Below are positions 8,770 to 18,752 of a stretch of DNA of 64,000 bases, piece after piece. Within the stretch, counting starts at the first letter, position 1, and each line of letters starts with the position of its first letter. The notes under the pieces are model-generated. The model saw nothing but the letters and a program-made list of their open reading frames with translations, had not been told where the DNA came from and did not search any database. The stretch is from Tsukamurella sp. TY48 (GTDB taxonomy: Bacteria > Actinomycetota > Actinomycetes > Mycobacteriales > Mycobacteriaceae): NCBI RefSeq assembly GCF_019656655.1, contig NZ_BPMV01000001.1:558001-622000 (forward strand), read 5' to 3'. The position numbers and the translations under genes were made by a program.

Positions 8770-10269
8770 TCAGGCGACGACGGGGCCGCGGGCGGCCTCG
8801 TAGGCGGCGCCCACCCGGTACAGCCGGTCGTCGCCCTGGGCGGGCGCCAGGATCTGCAGGCCGACGGGGAGCCCGTCGTCCGTGGACAGGCCGGAGGGCA
8901 CCGACATGCCGCAGTGACCGGCGAGGTTCGTCGGCAGCGTGAACAGGTCGAACAGGTACATCGCTAGCGGATCGTCCACCTTCTCCCCCAGCTTGAACGC
9001 CGTGGTGGGAGTGGTGGGCGAGACGATCACGTCGACCTGCTCGTAGGCCTTGGCGAAGTCCTGCGCCAGCAGCGTACGCACCTTCTGCGCGCTGCCGTAG
9101 TAGGCGTCGTAGTAGCCGGAGCTCAGCGCGTAGGTGCCGATCATGATGCGCCGCTTGACCTCTGCGCCGAAGCCTGCCTCGCGGGTGAGTGCCATGACCT
9201 CCTCGGCGGAGTGCGAGCCGTCGTCGCCCGTGCGCAGGCCGTACCGCATGGCGTCGAACCGCGCGAGGTTGGAGGAGACCTCCGACGGGAGGATCAGGTA
9301 GTACGCCGCCAGCGAGTACTGCAGCGTGGGCAGCGAGACCTCGACGGTCTCCGCGCCCAGATCGCGCAGCTGCTGCACCGCCTTCTCGAAGGAGGCCTGC
9401 ACGCCCGGCTCGGTGCCGTCGGCGCCGAACTCCTTGACCAGGCCGATCTTCACGCCCTTCAGGTCACCCGTGGCACCGGCGCGGGCCGCGGCCACCACAT
9501 CGGGCACCGCGGCGTCGAGCGAGGTGGAGTCGCGCGGGTCGTGCCCGGCGATCACCTCGTGCAGGAGCGCGGTGTCGAGGACGGTGCGTGCGCACGGCCC
9601 GCCCTGGTCCAGCGACGAGGCGCAGGCGACGAGGCCGTAACGGCTCACGGCGCCGTAGGTCGGCCGGACGCCGACGGTGGCGGTCAGCGAGGCGGGCTGG
9701 CGGATCGAACCGCCCGTGTCGGTGCCGATCGCCAGCGGCGCCTCGTAGGAGGCCAACGCCGCGGCGCTGCCGCCGCCGGATCCACCCGGGGTGCGGTCGG
9801 GCGCCCAGGGGTTGCGGGTCACGCCGTAGGCCGAGTTCTCGGTGGACGAGCCCATGGCGAACTCGTCCATGTTGGTCTTGCCGAGGATCGGGATGCCCGC
9901 GGCACGCAGCTTCGTGGTGACAGTCGCGTCGTAGGGCGCGGTCCAGCCCTCGAGGATCTTCGATCCGCAGGTGGTCGGCGCGTCGGTGGTGGTGAAGACG
10001 TCCTTGAGCGCCAAGGGCACGCCGGCCAGGGCCGACGCCGGTTGCTCCCCGCGGGCGCGGGCCTCGTCGACGGCGCGCGCCGCGGACAGTGCCTGCTCGC
10101 CGGAGACGTGCAGGAAGGCCCCCAGCTCGCCGTCGACCTCGGCGATCCGGTCCAGGTGGGCCTGGGTGACTTCGACGGAGCTCAGCTCACCCGAGGCGAT
10201 CTTCGCGGCCAGGTCGGCGGCGGAGGCACCGGTGATCTCGGTGGATGCGCGCAGATCGGTCACGGTCAC
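8770..10269 (-). CDS. gatA: Aspartyl/glutamyl-tRNA amidotransferase subunit A
   Basis: Amidase subunit that frees ammonia from glutamine for GatB. 499 aa. The Ser-cisSer-Lys triad is intact: Lys89 in LALKDVF, Ser164 in [14 protein letters not shown] and Ser188 in [12 protein letters not shown], with the same spacing (75 and 24) as characterised GatA proteins. The GTG start overlaps the gatC stop as GTGA and is preceded by GGAGGA inside gatC. An alternative GTG 6 nt downstream would drop only two residues. The gene ends against the hairpin at 8701-8763. Confidence 0.98.
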   Translation of the reverse strand: MTVTDLRASTEITGASAADLAAKIASGELSSVEVTQAHLDRIAEVDGELGAFLHVSGEQALSAARAVDEARARGEQPASALAGVPLALKDVFTTTDAPTTCGSKILEGWTAPYDATVTTKLRAAGIPILGKTNMDEFAMGSSTENSAYGVTRNPWAPDRTPGGSGGGSAAALASYEAPLAIGTDTGGSIRQPASLTATVGVRPTYGAVSRYGLVACASSLDQGGPCARTVLDTALLHEVIAGHDPRDSTSLDAAVPDVVAAARAGATGDLKGVKIGLVKEFGADGTEPGVQASFEKAVQQLRDLGAETVEVSLPTLQYSLAAYYLILPSEVSSNLARFDAMRYGLRTGDDGSHSAEEVMALTREAGFGAEVKRRIMIGTYALSSGYYDAYYGSAQKVRTLLAQDFAKAYEQVDVIVSPTTPTTAFKLGEKVDDPLAMYLFDLFTLPTNLAGHCGMSVPSGLSTDDGLPVGLQILAPAQGDDRLYRVGAAYEAARGPVVA

Positions 10270-10562
10270 TCCTCCCCCAGGATGCGCGGCACCGCGAAGC
10301 GGTCGCCCTCGCGGTTCGGGGCACCGGACAGCGCCTGTTCGGGAGTGAGGCTCGGGACCGGCTGATCCGCGCGATTGACGTTCACATTGCCCACGGGCAG
10401 CGTCAGCGGCGCGACGTCGGCGTCACCCACCTCGGTCACCACCTTGACGTGCTCGAGAATCGAATCGAGCTGCGTGGCGAACACGTCGAGCTCGTCGTCG
10501 GTCACGGCGAGGCGCGACAGTCGCGCCAGATGGGCGACCTCATCACGAGAGATGGCAGACAT
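10266..10562 (-). CDS. gatC: Aspartyl/glutamyl-tRNA amidotransferase subunit C
   Basis: 98 aa, the normal length. The start reads [25 protein letters not shown], the helical belt of GatC that wraps GatA, and the end reads [24 protein letters not shown], typical of the family. It stabilises the GatCAB complex and has no active site. It overlaps gatA by 4 nt. A TAGGAT box lies 7 nt before the ATG, so the gatCA mRNA is probably leaderless. Confidence 0.97.
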   Translation of the reverse strand: MSAISRDEVAHLARLSRLAVTDDELDVFATQLDSILEHVKVVTEVGDADVAPLTLPVGNVNVNRADQPVPSLTPEQALSGAPNREGDRFAVPRILGEE

Positions 10563-10575
10563 GCCCCCAATCCTA
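10560..10575 (-). promoter_or_regulatory. Leaderless promoter of gatCA
   Basis: TAGGAT (10570-10575) lies 7 nt before the gatC ATG, in the 21-bp gap after the reductase gene. Confidence 0.6.
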
Positions 10576-10583
10576 GGCGGCGC

Positions 10584-11129
10584 TCACGTACGCGGGCCCA
10601 CCACCCGGTAGCGGCCGATGAGGAAGGCCCGATTGCGGGCCCACTCGATGAGTTCGAAGTCGAACGGGCCGGTGAACAGCGGCCGGCCGGCGCCGACGGT
10701 GACCGGCGCGTAACTGACGATCAGCTCGTCCAGCATCCCGTCCGACGCGAACTGGGTGGCGAGGTCGCCTCCGCCCACCACCCACACGCCCTTGTCCCCC
10801 GCGGCGCTCTCCAGTCTCGCGCGGTGCTCCGCGGGCGATCCCGCAACGACGGACACCGATTCGTGCACCGGGGCGATGTCGCGATGGGTGAACACGAAGG
10901 TGGGCCACTCGGCGTACATCCACGGATCGCCGGTCTCGGCGATGTGGTCGACCACCCATTGATAGGTGGTGTAGCCCATGACGATCGCGCCGGTCCGCTT
11001 CATCAGCTCCGTGATGTTCTGCGGCCCTTCCTGATCGATCGGCTGGCTGAGCAGCCAGTCCAGACTGTCGTTCTCGTCGGCGAGGAAGCCGTCGAGCGTG
11101 GACGCGGTGTAGTAGCGGTAGTCAGTCAC
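10584..11129 (-). CDS. Dihydrofolate reductase-like / RibD C-terminal domain protein
   Basis: 181 aa. RibD_C/DHFR fold: YYTASTLDGFLADENDSLDWLL at the start, GAIVMGYTTYQWV, VVGGGDLATQF (NADPH-binding loop) and LIVSYAPVTVGAGRPLF. Such single-domain proteins are NADPH reductases of unknown substrate and do not usually supply folate. The GTG at 11129 was chosen for GGAGGA 5 nt upstream; it lies inside the last codons of the AraC-type gene (8-nt overlap), which marks translational coupling. It could reduce a compound sensed by the partner. Confidence 0.88.
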   Translation of the reverse strand: MTDYRYYTASTLDGFLADENDSLDWLLSQPIDQEGPQNITELMKRTGAIVMGYTTYQWVVDHIAETGDPWMYAEWPTFVFTHRDIAPVHESVSVVAGSPAEHRARLESAAGDKGVWVVGGGDLATQFASDGMLDELIVSYAPVTVGAGRPLFTGPFDFELIEWARNRAFLIGRYRVVGPRT

Positions 11130-12069
11130 GGGTTCCTCCGGTGATGCGTCGGTGCCAGATGATGGGGTCGGGATCGAGTTCGGTTGCGGTGGTGTCGACT
11201 CCGGCATCGGCGAGCATCCATCGCGCCAGCAGCCGACGGTGCGCCGCGAAGGTCAGTTCGTGGGCCACGATCTGGGACAGCAGGAAGGACTCGGGCGGAT
11301 CGCACAGGGCGTCGATCACCCGGTCGGCCCACGCGCCGCGACGATCGATGTCGCGGACCATCGCCAGCCACCGCGACGAGTTCGCCGCGTGGTGCGCGCG
11401 GAGCACCGCGGGATCGGAGTCGGGATCGCGGTTCGGTTCGGGTTCACCGGCGATGGTCGCGCGCCAGGGCTCCGTGCTGTGCACCAGATGCCACATGATC
11501 TGCGACAGCGATTCGTCCGGACCGTCCCACCGGCGGGGATGCGAGCCGGGCAGCCGGACCTTGCGGTACTCCTCGGCCGGCAGCTCCGCGACGGCGTCCA
11601 GCAGAGCCACCGTGTCCGCCGCGTCGTGCTGCACCTGCAGCGCCACCACGTTGCCCGCCGACTCCTCATGGCCGGCTCGCCCTTCCGCCGCATCGACGTA
11701 CAGCACAGTGGGCGAATGGAAGTGCAGGCCGTTGGGTGCGGGCAGCCAATGCCCGACGGCGCGCGGCAGCGCCGAGGGCGCGTGCCCGTAGGCGCGGGTG
11801 AAGGCCCGACTGAACCCCTCCACCGACTCGTACCCGGCGGCGAAGGCCGCATCGGTCACCGTCGATCCGCGCTGCAGGTGCCAGGCGGCTCGTTCCAGGA
11901 GTATCCGGCGGCGTAGTGCCACGGGTGATTCCCCGGCACCGGCACTCACCTGCCGGGCGAAGTGGAAGGGCGAGCTGTACGCGCCCGCAGCCATCTCGTC
12001 GAGGCTGCCGTGGCGTTCCGCGAGGACCGCCTCGAGGAGGCGGCGGAGCGGGTCGAGCGGTTCGGGCAT
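11122..12069 (-). CDS. AraC-family regulator fused to a DinB-like domain
   Basis: 315 aa. Residues about 5-105 are an AraC double helix-turn-helix (GSLDEMAAGAYSSPFHFARQVSAGAGESP, then ERAAWHLQRGSTVTDAAFAAGYESVEGFSRAFTRAYGHAPS). AraC regulators normally carry this module at the C-terminus. The rest (about 140-305) is helical and DinB/DUF664-like, with QIMWHLVHSTEPWR and SQIVAHELTFAAHRRLLA giving His positions like those that bind metal in DinB proteins. It is coupled to the DHFR-like gene. A metal- or thiol-dependent sensor or enzyme is inferred. Confidence 0.82.
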   Translation of the reverse strand: MPEPLDPLRRLLEAVLAERHGSLDEMAAGAYSSPFHFARQVSAGAGESPVALRRRILLERAAWHLQRGSTVTDAAFAAGYESVEGFSRAFTRAYGHAPSALPRAVGHWLPAPNGLHFHSPTVLYVDAAEGRAGHEESAGNVVALQVQHDAADTVALLDAVAELPAEEYRKVRLPGSHPRRWDGPDESLSQIMWHLVHSTEPWRATIAGEPEPNRDPDSDPAVLRAHHAANSSRWLAMVRDIDRRGAWADRVIDALCDPPESFLLSQIVAHELTFAAHRRLLARWMLADAGVDTTATELDPDPIIWHRRITGGTRD

Positions 12070-12081
12070 GCGATCAGTATC
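12067..12081 (-). promoter_or_regulatory. Leaderless-type promoter of the AraC-DinB gene
   Basis: GATACT (12076-12081) lies 6 nt before the ATG. The first base departs from the usual T. Confidence 0.4.
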
Positions 12082-12128
12082 GATCGCAACCGCCCCGTCC
12101 CGCTTGACCGTTCTTGCTCAGCCGACGA

Positions 12129-12737
12129 TCAGCGCCGCTCCAACCACGGCTTGAGCCGCGCGGTGATCCACGGCAGCACGAGGAAGACCATCAGCGGGGT
12201 GTTGATCAGGGTCGCGATGAGGGTGCGGCCCACCAGGCCCCAGCCGTGCGCGGGCAGGAAGTTCAGGTGCGGCAGCACCAGGAAGTTGATCAGCAGCGAC
12301 AGCGGGAAGAAACCGAGCCAGATGGCCACGGCCTGCTTCCACCGCGGCGGCACCTTCACCACCGGCGCGGCGACCGGTCCGGTGCCGTGCGGCTGTGGAT
12401 CGAACCAGCCCTCGATCCCCGAGAGCCGGTGCGTGGCGGTCTCCACCGCCATCCCCTCGCCGCGTTCGAGCCAGTGCTTGCGCACCCGCGACTGCTGCCA
12501 TTCCGCGAGGTGCTCCTCGGAGGCGAACCGGTAGATCACGAAGTACTCGTCGGCCTGGTGGGCGGATCGCACCCATCCGCCGCCCAGGAATCCCGGGTAG
12601 GTGCGAGCCAGGGCGATTCCCGCATCGGTCCAGGCGACGAAGTCGTGTTCGCGGCCGGGCTCGATACGTCGGGCGACGGAGGTCAGCGAGGCCTTGTGGG
12701 CCGCTCCTGCCTCCGCCCGGGTGTCGGTGTGAGGCAT
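12129..12737 (-). CDS. Antibiotic biosynthesis monooxygenase-domain membrane protein
   Basis: 202 aa. The N-terminal half (about 10-105) is an ABM ferredoxin-like fold (SVARRIEPGREHDFVAWTDAGIALARTYPGFLGGGWV, then EYFVIYRFASEEHLAEWQQS). Two C-terminal hydrophobic helices follow (about 142-162 and 172-195, WKQAVAIWLGFFPLSLLINF). This is the COG3224 layout of membrane-linked ABM proteins; the oxidised substrate is unknown. The ATG at 12737 begins MPHTDTRAEAG; upstream in-frame codons lack a ribosome site. No close operon partner. Confidence 0.85.
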   Translation of the reverse strand: MPHTDTRAEAGAAHKASLTSVARRIEPGREHDFVAWTDAGIALARTYPGFLGGGWVRSAHQADEYFVIYRFASEEHLAEWQQSRVRKHWLERGEGMAVETATHRLSGIEGWFDPQPHGTGPVAAPVVKVPPRWKQAVAIWLGFFPLSLLINFLVLPHLNFLPAHGWGLVGRTLIATLINTPLMVFLVLPWITARLKPWLERR

Positions 12738-12804
12738 GCGTACCAGTGTCGGCGCCGATGTCCCGTCGCACCAACCGGGGCGGTGTGATCTTGCCGACGT
12801 CGGA

Positions 12805-13230
12805 TCAGCGGGGCAGCTCCGCATCCTTGAAGTTGTTGCCCCACGAGCCCGAGGAGCCGTAGGTCACCTTGGTGAACCGACGGTCGGCGCCCTTGCCGAC
12901 CGGCGTGTGCACGTTGATCGTCACCTTGCGGGCGGTCTGCTTCCCGCGCGCGCAGTCGGGCTTGCAGGTGTTCTCCTCGATGGTGCCGACACCGGTCGCC
13001 ATCTCCGGGCCCCACGCCTCATCCCAGGTGATCCCCACGATCCGCGAGTTCGCGTCGGCACACGACAGATCAATGGTCTTCGGCTTGACGGTGGGCTCAC
13101 TGAGGCAGTTGCGGATCACCGGCGACTTCGGTGCGGGCTTGCCGGGCGCCGCAGTCGCGACGGCGGGGGCGGTGAGGGCCGTGGCTGCCACGAGGAGCCC
13201 GATCACGCGAGCAGATCCTGAAATGGTCAT
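12805..13230 (-). CDS. Secreted CADA-type small protein A, function unknown
   Basis: 141 aa. The signal peptide ends near Ala27 (TAPAVATAAPG). The mature domain holds CLSEPTVKPKTIDLSCADANSR, GITWDEAWG, GTIEENTCKPDCARG and VTINVHTPVGKG, with four Cys that could make two disulfides. The same domain occurs in the lipoprotein at 41103-41618 (CADA, GITW, C-x-PDCA, V-x-LHTPV). It is a common exported actinobacterial domain with no assigned function. The start at 13230 was chosen for the signal peptide. Confidence 0.85.
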   Translation of the reverse strand: MTISGSARVIGLLVAATALTAPAVATAAPGKPAPKSPVIRNCLSEPTVKPKTIDLSCADANSRIVGITWDEAWGPEMATGVGTIEENTCKPDCARGKQTARKVTINVHTPVGKGADRRFTKVTYGSSGSWGNNFKDAELPR

Positions 13231-13382
13231 GTCGTTTCCGCCTTCCAGCAGTTCATCCATCGCCCGGATGGGCACCCGCTCCATTCTCCGAAGAAGCGAC
13301 CCCTCCGCCAGTGCGGCTGCAAAGTCTTCACGGCTTCGTCACGGTCGGCGCACCGCGATCTGCACCCGCCGGGGCCTGGTGC

Positions 13383-13394
13383 CACAATCGGTGC

Positions 13395-13397
<3 letters not shown>
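13383..13397 (+). promoter_or_regulatory. Leaderless-type promoter of the ACT protein gene
   Basis: CACAAT (13383-13388) lies 6 nt before the GTG at 13395. No ribosome site is visible. Confidence 0.4.
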
Positions 13398-16131
<2,734 letters not shown>

Positions 16132-16158
16132 GTCGGAGGCACTGACGAGCGATGACGA

Positions 16159-16602
16159 CTACGGGCGCGGGATGACTCCGGGGCAGGGGCCGGTGGCGCC
16201 GTCGGGGCCGGAGCCGTTCTCATCGGTGCAGGGTGCATCGGTGGCCGGCGCGGGCGCCGGGGCCTGCGTCGGCTCGCACGGGCGGTTCGCACCGTCGGGG
16301 CCGTGGCCGTCCTTGTCGTAGCAGCCGGGGCTCGCGGGCTTCGGCGCCGGGGCCGGAGTCTTCGCCGGAGTCTTGGCCGGAGTCTGCGCGTTGGTCGGCT
16401 TCGGGGTCACCGTGACGGTGGTGCCACGCTGCTGGGCGGTGGTGCCGGCCACGGGAGTGACGGCCGCCGCACTGGCGCTCGACGACGTCGACGTGGTCGA
16501 TGCCTTGTCACCGCCGCCGCATCCCCCGACGAACACCAACGCACCGGCCGCCAAGGTCACGCCGGCGGTCTTGAGTACGTTACGAGTGCTTGTGAAATTC
16601 AT
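16159..16602 (-). CDS. Lipoprotein with two Cys-bounded Asp/Gly repeats
   Basis: 147 aa. The signal peptide ends in the lipobox FVGGC with Cys28. A Ser/Thr/Ala stretch and a Pro/Lys/Thr stretch (PAKTPAKTPAPAP) act as a spacer to the wall. The C-terminal third has two copies of a 16-residue unit, CYDKDGHGPDGANRPC and CTDENGSGPDGATGPC, each with a Cys at both ends and acidic residues spaced like a calcium loop. Metal binding is an inference. The promoter side (16603-16665) is unusually AT-rich. Confidence 0.82.
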   Translation of the reverse strand: MNFTSTRNVLKTAGVTLAAGALVFVGGCGGGDKASTTSTSSSASAAAVTPVAGTTAQQRGTTVTVTPKPTNAQTPAKTPAKTPAPAPKPASPGCYDKDGHGPDGANRPCEPTQAPAPAPATDAPCTDENGSGPDGATGPCPGVIPRP

Positions 16603-16642
16603 GTGACGAGCCTGCCATGTTCAATCGCAAAATTCGAGAAAG

Positions 16643-16657
16643 CGAAGTAATTCTTCG
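16643..16657. promoter_or_regulatory. AT-rich dyad upstream of the repeat lipoprotein
   Basis: CGAAG-taatt-CTTCG, a perfect 5-bp dyad in an AT-rich 63-bp gap. It could be an operator for the lipoprotein or the terminator of the VOC gene. Confidence 0.3.
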
Positions 16658-16665
16658 TATTCCGT

Positions 16666-17034
16666 TCACATAGCCTGAGCGAACCTCAGTTGGTTGCCCG
16701 ACGGATCGGTCACCGTCACGGTGGGACCGCCGGGCCCATCCGGATCGAGGCCGGGCCGGGACCGGGGATGACGGTGCGCCGCGAGCTCCGCATGGAAGGC
16801 GGCCACGTCCCGAATCGGTATCCAGGCCACCGAATTCGGGCTGCCGTCGCCGAAGTGCTCGGACAGGTGCAACACGACATCGCCCGGCCGGACCTCCACG
16901 TACGCGGGAAGCTCGGGTTCGAATCGGTGCTCCCACTCGACGGTGAAACCCAGGTAGCCGGTGTAGAAGGCAAGCGCCTGATCACGCTCGAACATCCGCA
17001 GTACCGGAATCGCCGGTCCGCCGAACTCAGTCAT
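16666..17034 (-). CDS. VOC-family (glyoxalase/bleomycin-resistance type) protein
   Basis: 122 aa, one VOC domain. Two beta-alpha-beta-beta-beta modules are visible: PVLRMFERDQALAFYTGYLGFTVEWEH, and VAAFHAELAAHRHPRSRPG ending VTVTDPSGNQLRFAQ. HLSEH and the late DPSGN loop are typical of the dioxygenase/resistance branch. The substrate cannot be told. It stands alone between two exported proteins and has a leaderless-type promoter. Confidence 0.88.
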   Translation of the reverse strand: MTEFGGPAIPVLRMFERDQALAFYTGYLGFTVEWEHRFEPELPAYVEVRPGDVVLHLSEHFGDGSPNSVAWIPIRDVAAFHAELAAHRHPRSRPGLDPDGPGGPTVTVTDPSGNQLRFAQAM

Positions 17035-17046
17035 ACCGCGACGCTA
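17032..17046 (-). promoter_or_regulatory. Leaderless promoter of the VOC gene
   Basis: TAGCGT (17041-17046) lies 6 nt before the ATG, in the 17-bp gap after the upstream secreted-protein gene. Confidence 0.5.
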
Positions 17047-17051
17047 CCGAC

Positions 17052-17711
17052 TCAGTTCTTCTCCACCGCGATGCCGACGACCATTCCCTCTGGGATCTGC
17101 GGGACGCCCCGCGCGTCGAAGCGGATGCCCACGGCGTCGTAGAGCGGGCGATAGCCCTCGCCCGCCGCGCGATACAGGGCGAAGTAGGCCGCGCTGTACT
17201 TGTCGTCGGCCATCGTGAGCTGCACATCGAGTGGCACGCTGCGGGACGCCTCGACCGCCTCGGCGAGGTACCGGACCTGCGGCACGGCTGAGCGCGGGAC
17301 GACGGCGAGTTCGAGGGTGCCGCGATACACCACCGACGTGACCACCACCAGGTCCTCCGGTGGAACGGCCGCGGGATTCACCTGCTCGCTGCCGGGATAC
17401 TTCGGTAGCACGCGCAGCCGGATCGGCGGGTTGCCATCGAGCAGGGCCGGCGTCCGCACCCCGATCCGAAGCGCGCGGCGGGTATCGGCGACGGACTTCC
17501 CCGTCAGGTTCTCCACGTACACCGTGGTGGTCCGGTTGCGAGCCTCCTCCAGTTCCTTCGGACTGATGGTGACCCCCGGGGCCACGGTGATCGGCTGGTC
17601 GGCGACGGGCGGCTTCGGAGTCGGACTCGGCGACGGTTCGGCCGAGGCGAGCCCGGAACCGCCGATCGCCACTGCGACCGCCACGGCCACTGACCAGAAT
17701 TTCCGATTCAT
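17052..17711 (-). CDS. Secreted protein of unknown function
   Basis: 219 aa. The signal peptide MNRKFWSVAVAVAVAIGGSGLASAEPS is cleaved near Ala24. A short Pro-rich linker (SPSPTPKPPVADQP) is followed by about 180 residues of mixed alpha/beta without Cys. KELEEARNRTTTVYVENLTGKSVADTRRALRIG could be a small DNA- or ligand-sized fold, but no family is recognised. Free secretion is likely, as no lipobox is seen. It runs with the LLM gene (9-bp gap) upstream on the same strand. Confidence 0.8.
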   Translation of the reverse strand: MNRKFWSVAVAVAVAIGGSGLASAEPSPSPTPKPPVADQPITVAPGVTISPKELEEARNRTTTVYVENLTGKSVADTRRALRIGVRTPALLDGNPPIRLRVLPKYPGSEQVNPAAVPPEDLVVVTSVVYRGTLELAVVPRSAVPQVRYLAEAVEASRSVPLDVQLTMADDKYSAAYFALYRAAGEGYRPLYDAVGIRFDARGVPQIPEGMVVGIAVEKN

Positions 17712-17724
17712 GAACCGAATCTAA
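17709..17724 (-). promoter_or_regulatory. Leaderless-type promoter of the secreted protein gene
   Basis: TTAGAT (17719-17724) lies 7 nt before the ATG. It overlaps the end of the LLM gene. Confidence 0.45.
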
Positions 17725-18563
17725 CGCACGCTAAGGACTCCGGCCAGCCCTTCCAGATACTCGGCGGCCGCCTGTTCGCTGGAATCGACCGCGGGATACA
17801 GCACATCCGTCACCCCCGCCGCCCCCCAGCGGGCCAACCGGTCCGGGTCGGGGCGGCCGTCCAGCGCGACGATGCGCGGCGCACCGTCGCGCCCGTGCTC
17901 ACGCCACACCTGCGTGAGCCGGCCCGCCGCCTCCGCGATCCCCCGATCCTGCGGCGTGGTGATCCACCCGTCGGCGTGCCGCGCGACCCACGTGAAGTTC
18001 TTCTCGGTTCCGCCCGCGCCCACGAGGACGGGCACCGTTCCCGGCGGTTTCGGCCAGGCCCAGCTGGGCCCGAAGGAGACGAACTCGCCCTGGTATTCGG
18101 CTTCCTCGTCGCGCCAGAGCGCGCGCATCGCCTCGAGGTACTCGCGCAGCATCGTGCGCCGCCTCCCCGCCGGAACGCCGTGGTCGGCGAGTTCGTCAAG
18201 ATTCCAGCCGAATCCCACCCCGAGTGCGACCCGGCCGCCGGAGAGGTGGTCGACGGTGGCGATCGTCTTGGCGAGGGTGATCGGATCGGCCTGCACCGGC
18301 AGCGCGACGGCGGTGGCGAGCTCGATCTTCTCGGTGACGGCCGCTGCGGCGGCCAACGCAGTCCAGGGATCGAGCGTGCGGAGGTAGCGGTCGTCGGGCA
18401 GCTCCGCGGTGCCCGTTCCGGGGTGTGCGGCATCGCGGCGCGTGGGGATGTGGCCGTGCTCGGGCACGAAGTAGGAGGCGAACCCCGCCCGTTCGATCAG
18501 CGGTGCCAGCCGCTGCGGTGCGAGCCCGCGATCGGAGGTGAACTGCACTATTCCAATGCTCAC
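17721..18563 (-). CDS. F420-dependent LLM-class oxidoreductase
   Basis: 280 aa from the GTG at 18563 (VSIGIVQFTSDRGLAP, the usual LLM N-terminus). An upstream ATG at 18593 adds 10 residues that fit the family poorly. TIM-barrel marks: FVPEHGHIPT, LDPWTALAAAAAVTEKIELATAV, LSGGRVALGVGFGWN, and PVLVGAGGTEKNFTWVARHADGWI. These match the F420 branch rather than bacterial FMN luciferases. The substrate is unknown. Confidence 0.9.
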   Translation of the reverse strand: MSIGIVQFTSDRGLAPQRLAPLIERAGFASYFVPEHGHIPTRRDAAHPGTGTAELPDDRYLRTLDPWTALAAAAAVTEKIELATAVALPVQADPITLAKTIATVDHLSGGRVALGVGFGWNLDELADHGVPAGRRRTMLREYLEAMRALWRDEEAEYQGEFVSFGPSWAWPKPPGTVPVLVGAGGTEKNFTWVARHADGWITTPQDRGIAEAAGRLTQVWREHGRDGAPRIVALDGRPDPDRLARWGAAGVTDVLYPAVDSSEQAAAEYLEGLAGVLSVR

Positions 18564-18624
18564 GCCATGGTCCACCACCCCAAAGTAGAACATGTTTCAG
18601 AGGTGCGTCCCACTTCGGTAAATC

Positions 18625-18689
18625 CGATCGCAGTAAATCGATCGCAAAGATTCACCGTGATGAAGATCACATGATACTCTTCGATCGCA
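18625..18689. repeat. Three CGATCGCA repeats in an AT-rich promoter region
   Basis: CGATCGCA occurs at 18625-18632, 18639-18646 and 18682-18689, all in the same orientation and within 65 bp, in the 189-bp gap before the large secreted protein gene. The divergent LLM gene shares this gap. Spacings are 14 and 43 bp. Confidence 0.45.
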
Positions 18690-18752
18690 AATTCGACAGC
18701 GCGCGCTGTCACTGCATATCCCCTGGGTACGTCGAGTCAAGGAAACCCCACT

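Noticed and set aside
18625-18689. CGATCGCA repeats as the cyanobacterial HIP1 octamer
   Set aside because: HIP1 is GCGATCGC, a different 8-mer that is palindromic and scattered genome-wide in cyanobacteria; these copies are clustered in one promoter.
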